Below are positions 16,036 to 23,800 of a DNA stretch of 64,000 bases, piece after piece. Positions within the stretch are counted from its first letter, which is position 1, and each line of letters begins with the position of its first letter. The notes under the pieces are model-generated. The model saw only the letters and a list, made by a program, of their open reading frames with translations, had not been told where the DNA came from and ran no database searches. The position numbers were made by a program, and so were the translations under genes. Source of the stretch: Streptomyces echinatus (lineage in GTDB: Bacteria; Actinomycetota; Actinomycetes; Streptomycetales; Streptomycetaceae); the NCBI RefSeq assembly GCF_014203595.1, contig NZ_JACHJK010000021.1:36232-100231 (forward strand), read 5' to 3'.

Positions 16036-17622
16036 ATGCTTGACGGTTTTGTGCACTGGCCCGAACAGCTCGCGGCGGACCTGCGCCGGACAGGGGTCTG
16101 GCGCGGCCGGCCGATCGGCGACTTGTTGCACGAGTCGTGCGAACGGAACGCCGAGCGGGTGGCCGTGGTGTGCGGCGAACGCCGGATGACCTACGCGGAG
16201 CTGTCCCGGCGGGCGGACCGGTTGGCGGGTGGCCTGATCGGACTGGGCATCAGGCCCCTGGACCGGGTGGTGGTGCAGCTCCCCAACATCCCGGAGTTCG
16301 TCGTCCTGGTCTTCGCGCTGCTGCGGGCCGGAGCGATCCCGGTGCTGGCGCTGCCCGGTCACCGCAGGGCCGAGATCGCGCACCTGTGCGCTCACTCCGG
16401 GGCTGTCGCCTACGTGGTGAAGGACGAGTTCGGCGGGTTCGACTTCCGTACGATCGCCCGCGAGATCCCGTCGCTCCCGCACGTGATCGTCAGCGGCGAC
16501 GCCCAGGAGTTCATCCCGCTGGAGTCGCTGGACGCCCGGGACGTCGCGCTGCCCCGGGTGGACGCGTCCGACCCCGCGCTGTTCCTGCTCTCCGGGGGGA
16601 CCACCGGGCTGCCGAAGCTGATTCCCCGGACCCATGACGACTACGAGTACGTCATGCGGGCCTGCGCGGAGGCGATGCGGGTGGGTCCGGAGGTGGTGTA
16701 CCTCGCCGTCAACCCGGTCGCGCACCAGGCGGCCCTCGCCTGTCCGGGCGTGTTCGGCAGTCTCCTGCTGGGCGGGAAGGCGGTCCTGACGTCGAGTGTG
16801 CGGCCCGACGACGTCTTCTCGCTGATGCGCCGCGAGGCGGTCACCGTGACCACGGTCGTGCCCTCGGTGCTGCGGCTGTGGGCCGATTCCGGACGACCGC
16901 CCGGCGAGCTGTCCCGCCTGCTGATCCAGGTGGGCAGTGCTCCGCTCGACCCGGCCCTGGCGCGCCGCGCGACCCAGGTGCTGGGCTGCCGCATCCAGCG
17001 GTGGTACGGCATCAGCGAGGGGCTGCTGACCTACACCCGGCTCGACGACACCGAGGAGGTGGCCGTCAACACGGACGGCCGCCCCATGTCACCCGATGAC
17101 GAGGTCCGGATCGTCGACGAGTCGGGGAACCCCGTGCCCGAGGGGGAGGCGGGTGAGATGCAGGCGCGGGGCCCGTACACGATCCGCGGGTACTACCGGG
17201 CCCCCGAGGAGAACGCCCGCTCGTTCACGCCGGACGGTTTCTTCCGCACCGGCGACCTCGTCCGGCGCAGGCCGGACGGCAACATCGTGATCGTCGGCAG
17301 GACCAAGGACGTCATCAACCGGGCCGGCGAGAAGGTCTCCGCGGAGGAGGTGGAGCGGCAGCTGCGCACCCACCCCGCCGTGCAGGACGCGGCCGTGATC
17401 GGTGTGGCGGACACCGTGCTCGGGGAGCGGACGTACGCGTTCGTCGTCCTCACCGAGGCGGACGTCCGCCCGGCGGCCATGAAGGAGTTCCTCCGGGGCC
17501 GCGGCCTGGCCGCCTACAAGATCCCCGACCGGCTGATCGCGATGCCGCAGCTGCCGCGCACACCGATGGGGAAGGTCGACAAGAAGACACTGCGCGCAAG
17601 GATCGCCGCGCCGGAACACTGA
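16036..17622 (+). CDS. aryl-acid AMP ligase (DHB-AMP ligase family) for starter activation
   Basis: A 528-residue stand-alone adenylation enzyme of the EntE/DhbE family. Motifs in order: LSGGTTGLPKLIPRTHDDY near 195, RWYGISEGLLTYTR (A5 region), GEMQARGPYTIRGYY, FFRTGDLVRR, and GRTKDVINRAGEKVSAEEVE, with catalytic Lys in PMGKVDKK. Such ligases activate an aromatic acid as its adenylate and load it on a carrier protein. In DHB ligases the pocket has His-Asn in a PLAHN block; here the same place reads NPVAHQAALACPG, with Gln in place of Asn, consistent with a bicyclic aza-aryl acid rather than salicylate or DHB. No aryl carrier domain is fused and none is nearby, so loading may use a carrier elsewhere (in echinomycin, the fatty-acid ACP). 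Cap identity (quinoxaline or quinaldic acid) is inferred. Confidence 0.92.
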   Translation: MLDGFVHWPEQLAADLRRTGVWRGRPIGDLLHESCERNAERVAVVCGERRMTYAELSRRADRLAGGLIGLGIRPLDRVVVQLPNIPEFVVLVFALLRAGAIPVLALPGHRRAEIAHLCAHSGAVAYVVKDEFGGFDFRTIAREIPSLPHVIVSGDAQEFIPLESLDARDVALPRVDASDPALFLLSGGTTGLPKLIPRTHDDYEYVMRACAEAMRVGPEVVYLAVNPVAHQAALACPGVFGSLLLGGKAVLTSSVRPDDVFSLMRREAVTVTTVVPSVLRLWADSGRPPGELSRLLIQVGSAPLDPALARRATQVLGCRIQRWYGISEGLLTYTRLDDTEEVAVNTDGRPMSPDDEVRIVDESGNPVPEGEAGEMQARGPYTIRGYYRAPEENARSFTPDGFFRTGDLVRRRPDGNIVIVGRTKDVINRAGEKVSAEEVERQLRTHPAVQDAAVIGVADTVLGERTYAFVVLTEADVRPAAMKEFLRGRGLAAYKIPDRLIAMPQLPRTPMGKVDKKTLRARIAAPEH

Positions 17623-17628
17623 CGTCCC

Positions 17629-17673
17629 CCGGGGCGCGGGCCGGATTCCGTGTCCGTTCCGCGCCTGCCCCGG
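17629..17673 (+). terminator. possible terminator after the aryl ligase
   Basis: Imperfect stem just downstream of the ligase stop: CCGGGGCGCGG at 17629-17639 pairs with CCGCGCCTGCCCCGG at 17659-17673, leaving a 3-base bulge on the right arm. There is no T-run, as is common in Streptomyces. Folding strength was not calculated. Confidence 0.35.
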
Positions 17674-17722
17674 ACGGTCGGCCGGCGCATCCGGTGCTCG
17701 TACGCCGACGGGTGCGGCGTCT

Positions 17723-18120
17723 TCACGGGCCGGCGGTGAGCGCGAACGGGAGCGACGAGGCCCCACTCCCGGCAAGGCCTGCCCGGAGACCCGAGGATCC
17801 GCGCAGCGGAGCGCGGGCGCCGTCGCACACGATGCGCATGAGTTGCTCCGCCTGGCTCTCGGAACCGGCTTCGTCGCGGAGGGGCCCGTAGTGCATCTCG
17901 ATGACGACGGTTCCGACGCGCGCCCTCGACATCAGGTTCTGGTACTCGTCGGCGACCTGGTACGAGGTCGTCGTGCTCTCGTCGCCGAAGCCCGGCGCTA
18001 CGGAGGTCGCCCGTGCCGGGCAGGTCCGTCAGTCCCGGCGCGCGCCGGACGAGGAGCACACCGTTCCGCGGGACGGTCCGAAACACCGTCAGGTTCTGGC
18101 CGGACCACACGTGTACGATC
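17723..18120 (-). pseudogene. frameshifted remnant of a secreted or sensor-type protein
   Basis: Two leftward reading frames carry protein-like sequence that joins only by a frameshift near 18000. The first reads NLTVFRTVPRNGVLLVRRAP then LTDLPGTGDL; the second continues FGDESTTTSYQVADEYQNLM, then RARVGTVVIEMHYG and ends ...LPFALTAGP. The pattern (LPGLGDE-then-GTVVIxV) resembles the C-terminal domain of actinobacterial lipoprotein/sensor proteins with a PknH-like fold. No signal peptide or start codon could be found, so the 5' part is missing too. It lies upstream of, and antisense to, the promoter of the peptidoglycan-binding gene. Family assignment is tentative. Confidence 0.4.
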
Positions 18121-18160
18121 ACGCCATCGTCATTACATGTACACATAAAGGAACGCCCCG

Positions 18161-18568
18161 ATGAAGCACCTCAAGGCCCTGCGGAACGGCGTGGTGGGCG
18201 CCGCCGCCGTGGCCCTCCTGGCCGCCGGCACCACCACGGCCCAGGCCGACCCCGGCAACCCGACCGTCGGCTACGGCTACCCCAACTACGCACGCCAGGT
18301 GGCCTGCGTACAGTTCTTCGTGAACTGGTACACCGGCATGCGCATCGCGGTGGACGGCAAGTTCGGCCCCCAGACGGGGGCCGGCGTCAAGCGTCTCCAG
18401 GAGATCTCCAACCGCACCTGGGCCACTCAGGAACTCGACGTCGACGGGGTCTTCGGTCCGCGCACCGGCCAGGTCGTCCTGACCCACGCGAAGAACGACC
18501 GCGGGATGGACCAGATCCGGGCCGCGAGCTGCAGCCACGCCGTACCGTCCTACAGCGTGGTCTACTGA
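18161..18568 (+). CDS. secreted peptidoglycan-binding-like protein
   Basis: A 135-residue exported protein. Residues 1-29 form a Sec signal peptide: a basic start (MKHLKALRNG), a hydrophobic Ala/Val core and AQA at the cleavage point. The mature part has two half-repeats of the PGBD type: MRIAVDGKFGPQTGAGVKRL and LDVDGVFGPRTGQVVL, the DGxFGPxT hallmark of peptidoglycan_binding_1 domains. There is no catalytic domain, so it probably only binds cell wall. Two Cys in the mature protein (in VACVQFF and AASCSH) could form a disulfide outside the cell. AAAGGAAC precedes the ATG. It ends 7 bases before the CoaD-like gene and probably shares its transcript, although the functions seem unrelated. Confidence 0.88.
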   Translation: MKHLKALRNGVVGAAAVALLAAGTTTAQADPGNPTVGYGYPNYARQVACVQFFVNWYTGMRIAVDGKFGPQTGAGVKRLQEISNRTWATQELDVDGVFGPRTGQVVLTHAKNDRGMDQIRAASCSHAVPSYSVVY

Positions 18569-18575
18569 CCCGAGC

Positions 18576-19028
18576 ATGCGAGCCCTCTTCCCAGGATCCT
18601 TCGACCCGGTCACTCAAGGGCACCAGGACGTACTCCGGCGCGCGGCCTTCCTGTTCGACGAGGTCGTCGCGTGCGTGATGGTCAATGCGAAGAAGACCGG
18701 CCGTTTCCCCGTCCCGGAACGGCTGGACCGGCTCCGCGCCGCAGCAGCCGACTTGAGCAACGTCACGGTCGACTCCCACACCGGCGGCCTGCTGGTCGAC
18801 TACTGCCGCCGGGTCGGGATCGACGTCGTCGTCCGCGGAGTCCGCGGTGTTCACGACCTGGACCACGAAATGCCGATGGCTCGCATGAACCACGAGCTGG
18901 CGGGGGTCGAAACGTTCTTCATCGGTGCCGGCCCCGCCCTGGCCCACATCTCCTCCACCCTCGTCACCGCGATGAGTCAACAGGATCCAAGCCGGCGCTC
19001 GGGGGTTGACAGCAACTCAGAGGATTGA
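18576..19028 (+). CDS. phosphopantetheine adenylyltransferase (CoaD) paralogue, short C-terminus
   Basis: A 150-residue nucleotidyltransferase of the CoaD family, which transfers AMP to 4'-phosphopantetheine in CoA synthesis. MRALFPGSFDPVTQGHQDVL holds the PGSFDPxTxGH ATP-binding motif. NAKKTGRFPVPERL, GGLLVDYCRR, VVRGVRGVHDLDHEMPMARM and NHELAGVETFF follow the family closely. The C-terminal part departs: the ISSSxVKE motif that contacts ATP is replaced by ISSTLVTAMSQQ and the final helix is missing, so the protein is about 10-15 residues shorter than usual. It may be a degrading copy, or a paralogue with altered regulation. A housekeeping coaD would normally sit with rsmD or recG, so this is an extra copy. 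Phosphopantetheine is the NRPS carrier cofactor, but a link to the cluster 1 kb away is speculative. Confidence 0.85.
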   Translation: MRALFPGSFDPVTQGHQDVLRRAAFLFDEVVACVMVNAKKTGRFPVPERLDRLRAAAADLSNVTVDSHTGGLLVDYCRRVGIDVVVRGVRGVHDLDHEMPMARMNHELAGVETFFIGAGPALAHISSTLVTAMSQQDPSRRSGVDSNSED

Positions 19029-19069
19029 CCCGGGCGCAGAGATTCACCACAGGTCAGTAGGGTGTGCGG

Positions 19070-19780
19070 ATGATCGAACGCAGCGTCAGGCCCATACGGG
19101 AGGGGCTGCCCGCCCACGCCGTCGAGGTCGGAACCGAACCGCTGGACCGGCCGGCGCGGAACTCGGTGGGTGGCCGGCCCTTCCTCGACGGCTCCCAGGA
19201 CTGGCCCGAGTGCTTCTGCGGCGAGCGGATGGCCTTGTTCTTCCAGCTCGACCTTCCCCCGGACCTGGGGCCCTTCGGCGGCGACCACCTGCTGGTCTTT
19301 CACTGCCGTGCGCACAACGACGCGGCCGAAGCCCCTTATGCCGACGGCCGGCTCGTACCCCGCTACTGGGAGGCTCCGCAACCGCCCTACCCCGGTCCGT
19401 TCTGGCGGGTACTGCTCCAGCGCCGCGCGACGGACCCCTTCCCGGAGGCCGAACCGTCCGTGCGTGCCCTGCCGCTGACGCTGCGGCCGTTCGTGGACAC
19501 CCCCGACACGCGAGGGATCGGGGCCCAGGCGTTCAAGGTGGGCGGTACGCCGTCCTGGGCGCAGGATCCCGAGCACCACAGGTGCGCTTGCGGAACGGAC
19601 CTGGTGTACCTCTGCCAGGTGCCGGAGGGCATGGAATTCGCCGTCCACCCCGGCCAGCCGGAACAGCCCTACAGCCTCGGGGACGACAGCTACTGGCTGT
19701 TCCTGGGCAACGAGGTCTACCTGCTGGCCTGTCCGGCCCACTGCGACCCGGCGGCCGTCTGGCCGGTCAACCAGAACTGA
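19070..19780 (+). CDS. DUF1963 (YwqG-like) protein
   Basis: A 236-residue cytoplasmic protein of the DUF1963 type: a GGRPFLDGSQDWPEC opening, then a FFQLDLPPDLGP segment, and near the C-terminus ...YSLGDDSYWLFLGNEVYLLAC. The family has no settled function; members are frequent in actinomycetes and sometimes linked to toxin/immunity loci. Cys pairs CFC and CAC (about residues 47 and 167) could bind metal. The ATG at 19070 has AGGG 7 bases upstream; a GTG 6 bases earlier is also possible. It stands alone between the CoaD-like gene and a membrane protein, with 68 bases to the latter. Confidence 0.8.
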   Translation: MIERSVRPIREGLPAHAVEVGTEPLDRPARNSVGGRPFLDGSQDWPECFCGERMALFFQLDLPPDLGPFGGDHLLVFHCRAHNDAAEAPYADGRLVPRYWEAPQPPYPGPFWRVLLQRRATDPFPEAEPSVRALPLTLRPFVDTPDTRGIGAQAFKVGGTPSWAQDPEHHRCACGTDLVYLCQVPEGMEFAVHPGQPEQPYSLGDDSYWLFLGNEVYLLACPAHCDPAAVWPVNQN

Positions 19781-19848
19781 CCGTTCGAGGCCCCCCGGTC
19801 TTCCACCCCGTCGAGGAGGTGGCGAAGGCCCGGCCTAGGATCCTCGGC

Positions 19849-20541
19849 ATGGCGAAGCGTGCGGTACATCGACGGGCCCGGAAGATCGTGGGCGAGGAGC
19901 CCGTGGCACTGGTGTGGTGCGAGATCCACAAACCCATCCCCGCACCGCCCAAGGACGTGCACCGCGCGGCAGGAAAGGGGCGGCTGAAGCCGGGGCACCA
20001 CTGGCTGCTGTACGTCGGCGCTGTCGTCTTCTTCTTCGTCGTCGTCCCGATGATGCTGCTCGACAAGCTGGGCGCCCGTCTGGACGGGTCGTCCCGGCCG
20101 CGACGCAACCGTGCCGCGCGGACCGGACAGCCGCAGACCCCGGGTGATCCCCAGCGTGCCGCGACCGATCCCGAGCGTGCCCGCGATCGCCGGGAGGACC
20201 CGGCCGACGGCGTCTTCGACGGCGACTGGAGCAGGACCGCGGGCCAGCTGCTGCTGCGCTGGTACGGGCACTCCCCCAACCCCAAACGCCTGGTCATCCT
20301 GGCCGGCGGGCACGTCAGCATCGCCACTTCCCCGCGCCGTCGGCTCTCGCCCACCAAGGCCGATGACTTCCGTACCTTCGCGGAGTTCCCCCTCGACCAG
20401 GTCCGCATCGAGGGCGAGGCGGGTCAGCCGCGCGGATTCGCCACTTTCCGGCTCTCGTTCACCGACGGCTCCTGGCTGGAGCTGGGACGGCTCGCCGAAC
20501 CCGAGGACGCCGACCACTTCCTCCGCACGGTCAGCGGCTGA
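19849..20541 (+). CDS. hypothetical protein with one transmembrane helix
   Basis: A 230-residue protein not recognised as a named family. A basic N-terminus (MAKRAVHRRARKIVG) leads to one membrane helix near residues 62-80 (WLLYVGAVVFFFVVVPMMLL). A long Arg/Pro/Asp-rich low-complexity linker follows (about 85-125), then a compact soluble domain with LLLRWYGHSPNPKRLVIL and FPLDQVRIEGEAGQ, ending LAEPEDADHFL. The C-terminal domain looks like a PH-like or small beta-rich fold, but that is a guess. The start ATG follows a stop at 19836 in another frame and a modest purine stretch. It ends 8 bases before the convergent GNAT gene. Confidence 0.75.
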   Translation: MAKRAVHRRARKIVGEEPVALVWCEIHKPIPAPPKDVHRAAGKGRLKPGHHWLLYVGAVVFFFVVVPMMLLDKLGARLDGSSRPRRNRAARTGQPQTPGDPQRAATDPERARDRREDPADGVFDGDWSRTAGQLLLRWYGHSPNPKRLVILAGGHVSIATSPRRRLSPTKADDFRTFAEFPLDQVRIEGEAGQPRGFATFRLSFTDGSWLELGRLAEPEDADHFLRTVSG

Positions 20542-20548
20542 CCTGTCG

Positions 20549-21436
20549 TCATGCCAGGCCGGACGCCTCAGGTTCGGCAGCCGTGAAGTCGTACACGACG
20601 AAGTCCGTGATCCGCTCGTATCCGAGGCGCTGGTAGAGGGCGTTGCTGGTCGGGTTGGCCGAGTTCGTGAACAGCACGACCTCCTCGGCCCCCGCGGCGA
20701 GCGCGGCGCGGCTGACCTCGACCGTCACGGCGGCCGCGTAGCCGCGGCCTCGGAGGTGGGCCGGCGTGTAGACGGGGTCCACCCGGACCTGGCCGGCGAC
20801 CAGAGGGTTCACGCCCGCCATGGAGACGGGGGTGCCGTCCGGGGTCTCCCAGTAGGTGTACCGCTTCTCGGCGAAGCGAGTGCCCTCCCACGAAGCCGCG
20901 TCGATGGTGACGGCCTCTCCCACGTCCGCGGCGAACTCACGGCACCAGCGCATGAGATGTTCGTGGTCCTGCTCCCCCACGAGGCGGCCCCGTCCTTCCG
21001 GGAACGGCTCCGGCGGGGTGAGCGTGCCGAGGCGGTACAGGTGGAGCCGGACACGGAGCGTCGAGGTCGCCCCCGTGTGCCGTCGCCAGGCCTCGGCGAA
21101 TGCGGTGGCGGTGCCGTGGTCCGCGCTGACGTAGGGCAGGGGACGACCGAGGGCGACCAGGCGGGCCGCGAGGGTATCGGCCTGCTCGGGAGTGAGAGAG
21201 GTGACGCTCAGCCCACGGGACGGGAAGCGGTGGAAGGTGGCATGGACCTCACCGTCCCGCTCCAGCCGGCCGAAGACCGGACCCCGGGTGCCGGATGCGG
21301 CCGGCCCGAGTGCGCGTAGTTTCTCGGTCAGTGTCAGCGGCATGGTGTGCAGGGCGGGGCGCGAGCGCAGGAAGTCCCCGGCTCGGGCCAGGAAGTCTTC
21401 GACGTCTTCGGTGAGGTGCCAGTCATCCGGGCGCAT
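20549..21436 (-). CDS. GNAT-family N-acetyltransferase
   Basis: A 295-residue acetyltransferase whose catalytic domain is in the C-terminal half. VRVDPVYTPAHLRGRGYAAA is the acetyl-CoA binding motif A (R/Q-x-x-G-x-G/A), and TNSANPTSNALYQRLGYERI is motif B with the usual N...Y.x.GF/Y pattern. The N-terminal half looks like a degenerate second GNAT fold, common in this actinobacterial subfamily. The ATG at 21436 is chosen because AGGGA lies 9 bases upstream; a GTG at 21457 would add seven residues. Substrate unknown. It converges with the membrane protein gene and follows the WD40/HEAT gene by about 100 bases on the same strand. Confidence 0.85.
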   Translation of the reverse strand: MRPDDWHLTEDVEDFLARAGDFLRSRPALHTMPLTLTEKLRALGPAASGTRGPVFGRLERDGEVHATFHRFPSRGLSVTSLTPEQADTLAARLVALGRPLPYVSADHGTATAFAEAWRRHTGATSTLRVRLHLYRLGTLTPPEPFPEGRGRLVGEQDHEHLMRWCREFAADVGEAVTIDAASWEGTRFAEKRYTYWETPDGTPVSMAGVNPLVAGQVRVDPVYTPAHLRGRGYAAAVTVEVSRAALAAGAEEVVLFTNSANPTSNALYQRLGYERITDFVVYDFTAAEPEASGLA

Positions 21437-21535
21437 GCTGCATGGTCCCTGACGCACCCGGCCGTGGGGAAGGCGAAGGATCGCCGCCCCTCGGGCTTCA
21501 CCCGCCCACGACCCCCGTCACCGTCACGGCTACGG

Positions 21536-23659
21536 TCACGGCAGCGACGAGTCCACGTCCGCTCGCTGCCAGCCGGCCGCGACCAGCGTGTCCACGGCGG
21601 TGGCATCGCCCAGCGCCAGCGCGGCCGCGGCCGCGACCTCCGGAACCGGATCTCCCGTGGCGAGCGCCCGCAGCAGCACGTCCGCCCGCTCGTCCCGCTC
21701 CTCCAGCGCCGCGACGAGCAGGGCTCCCGCCGTACGTGTGACGGGATCCTTCTCCTCCAGCATGTCGGGGACAACGTGCGTGATTCCGTCGAGGAACTCG
21801 CGGCCGACCTCGTGCCAGCGTCCGTCGGCCGCGTACACCGCCCCGACGATGCGCAGGGCCAGGCCCAGCACCCGGCGCCGGACGTGACACGGATACGCCC
21901 CCACTCCGACGGCCGAGCCGATCTGCGTCAGGTACGCGATGGCCAGGACCGCGGCCGAACACAACTCACCGTCCGGGGCGAGGAGTACGTCCAGTTCGTC
22001 CATGGCGCGCCGCGCGACCTCGGCGTCCCACGACAGCAGCCTCGCGAGGCGCTGAGGTACGACCTCCGGGTCGGTGTCCGTCACACAGGCCGCGTCCTCG
22101 AAGGAGACCACCCGCAGCATGAGCTCTCGGGCCGGCCAGAGCATGTCCACGTCGAGCCGGACGACCGCTCGGCCGCTCGGCCCGCCGACCGTCAGCCGCA
22201 GGTCCTCGTCCAGACGCACCGCGGTGATGCCGGGTCCGAGGTCGAGATCGGCGCGTTCGCCCGAGGCGATGTCCCACAGCGCCACCACGTCGTCCCGCCA
22301 GCACGCGGCGAGAGCCGTCCCGGTGGCGGTGGCGGCCAGCGCGAGACCGGAGACCTTCGGGCGCTGCCGGGCGACTTCCAGCGGCCCGTCGCCGGAGTCC
22401 GGCATCCACACGAACAGCCTTCCGTCACGGTGCCCGCTCGCGATCAGCGGTCCCTCGCCCGGGAGTTGGATGCAGGCCAGGGCCGTCGCGGGGCCGGCCT
22501 CCGGGTCGGCGGTGAGCGGAGCGGCGTCGGTGTCGAGCCGGCGCACCCGCAGGGTGCCGTCCTCGTCGCTCGCGACGGCGAGCGTTCCGGACACGGTCCA
22601 GGAGTCGCCGTCACTCTCCGGTGACCGATCCGTGCCGGACTCCATGGGGTCGGGGGACGTCGAGAGCACTCTCCAGCGGTCGGCCTCGTCCGAGTCACCG
22701 GCGACCAGTGCGATCGGTTCGGGGGCCTCCTCCACCGAGCGGGGCGTCTCGATCCGGTCCGTCCAGTCCAGTCCCATGCGGGTGCCCAGTGCCAGCAGCG
22801 CCTCCTCGGTGCGCCCGCGCACGATCAACTCGAAGTCGCCGTACCCGGTGTCGTGGAACACGAGTGCGTCGAGGGCGCCGTAGACGGTGACGTGCTGCCC
22901 GAGTTCACGCCATGGCCGGAAGCCCAGCGTGGGCAGTTCGTCCTTCACCCACGCCAGGATCCGCTCGGTGTCCTCGCCGCCGTACACCGTCCAGCCGTAG
23001 TACGACGGCAGTCGCTGCACGGCGAGTTGCAGGAAGAACTCCGAGAGGGAGCCCGCCTGGAGCGCCCACTCCCCCTCTTCCACCGAGACCAGCACCCGTG
23101 GGTCCGGCAGTGCCGCCTCGGCCGCCGGATACCCCCACTCGTTGCAGTACTCGTACTCGGCCTTGAACACGCACACCCGCCGGTCGGCACCGGCGGGCAC
23201 CAAGGCCGAGTCATCGGACAGCCCGCCCGCGACGCCGTATCCGCCCGGGTCGGGCCGCAGTGTCGGCGGGTACTCGGGGTTGGTCCAGTACAGGCGCGGG
23301 CTGTGCGTGAAGGAGTTGAACGGCAGCTCCCACCACTCGTCCAGCGCGGCCGGGATCGGCAGGCTCAGGTCCACGCTCTCGAACGGGTCGTCGTCGCCGT
23401 CCTCGCCCCGCGCCTCGCTCTTCAGCCGGCGCAGGTACTCCCGGTGCTCGCTCTCGGACCAGCGCTGCCACGGGACGGCGTCCTCGGGAACCTCGTAGCC
23501 CCACTCCTCCTGGAAGCGGCGCAGGAGTTCCCAGCGGGGTGCCGTGTCGGCGAGATGTGCGGCGAACTCGTCCGGAGTCGTCCGGTCCTGGTCACTCCAC
23601 CGCGGCATCACGCTCCTGAGGCGTTCCGCGAATCTTCCGTAGTCGATCATCCCGCTCAT
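21536..23659 (-). CDS. large WD40-like/HEAT-like repeat protein, function unknown
   Basis: A 707-residue acidic cytoplasmic protein with three visible parts. Residues about 1-330 are a globular region rich in Trp, Tyr and Asp (for example EEWGYEVPEDAVPW, and SLSEFFLQLAVQRLPSYYGW), which recalls SMI1/KNR4 (SUKH) immunity folds though the match is weak. Residues about 345-500 contain beta-propeller-like blades: TLAVASDEDGTLRVRRL, LIASGHRDGRLFVW, ALAACWRDDVVALWDI. From about 540 to the end, Ala/Leu-rich helices with DPVPEVAAAAALALGDATAV look like HEAT repeats. There is no signal peptide or membrane helix. This composition suggests a scaffold or a contact-system immunity protein; no catalytic motif is visible. 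An ATG three codons later is an alternative start. Confidence 0.8.
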   Translation of the reverse strand: MSGMIDYGRFAERLRSVMPRWSDQDRTTPDEFAAHLADTAPRWELLRRFQEEWGYEVPEDAVPWQRWSESEHREYLRRLKSEARGEDGDDDPFESVDLSLPIPAALDEWWELPFNSFTHSPRLYWTNPEYPPTLRPDPGGYGVAGGLSDDSALVPAGADRRVCVFKAEYEYCNEWGYPAAEAALPDPRVLVSVEEGEWALQAGSLSEFFLQLAVQRLPSYYGWTVYGGEDTERILAWVKDELPTLGFRPWRELGQHVTVYGALDALVFHDTGYGDFELIVRGRTEEALLALGTRMGLDWTDRIETPRSVEEAPEPIALVAGDSDEADRWRVLSTSPDPMESGTDRSPESDGDSWTVSGTLAVASDEDGTLRVRRLDTDAAPLTADPEAGPATALACIQLPGEGPLIASGHRDGRLFVWMPDSGDGPLEVARQRPKVSGLALAATATGTALAACWRDDVVALWDIASGERADLDLGPGITAVRLDEDLRLTVGGPSGRAVVRLDVDMLWPARELMLRVVSFEDAACVTDTDPEVVPQRLARLLSWDAEVARRAMDELDVLLAPDGELCSAAVLAIAYLTQIGSAVGVGAYPCHVRRRVLGLALRIVGAVYAADGRWHEVGREFLDGITHVVPDMLEEKDPVTRTAGALLVAALEERDERADVLLRALATGDPVPEVAAAAALALGDATAVDTLVAAGWQRADVDSSLP

Positions 23660-23800
23660 CGAGGCAGCCTATGACATGCGCCTGCCGGCACGGCCGCCGC
23701 CGACCCCTTACGTCCCGGGTAATCGACCAAGCACTCACGAATGAAGGAGAGTTGGCGCAGACGCAGGGAAACGTCACCGACGGGGAAGGACACGACCACC

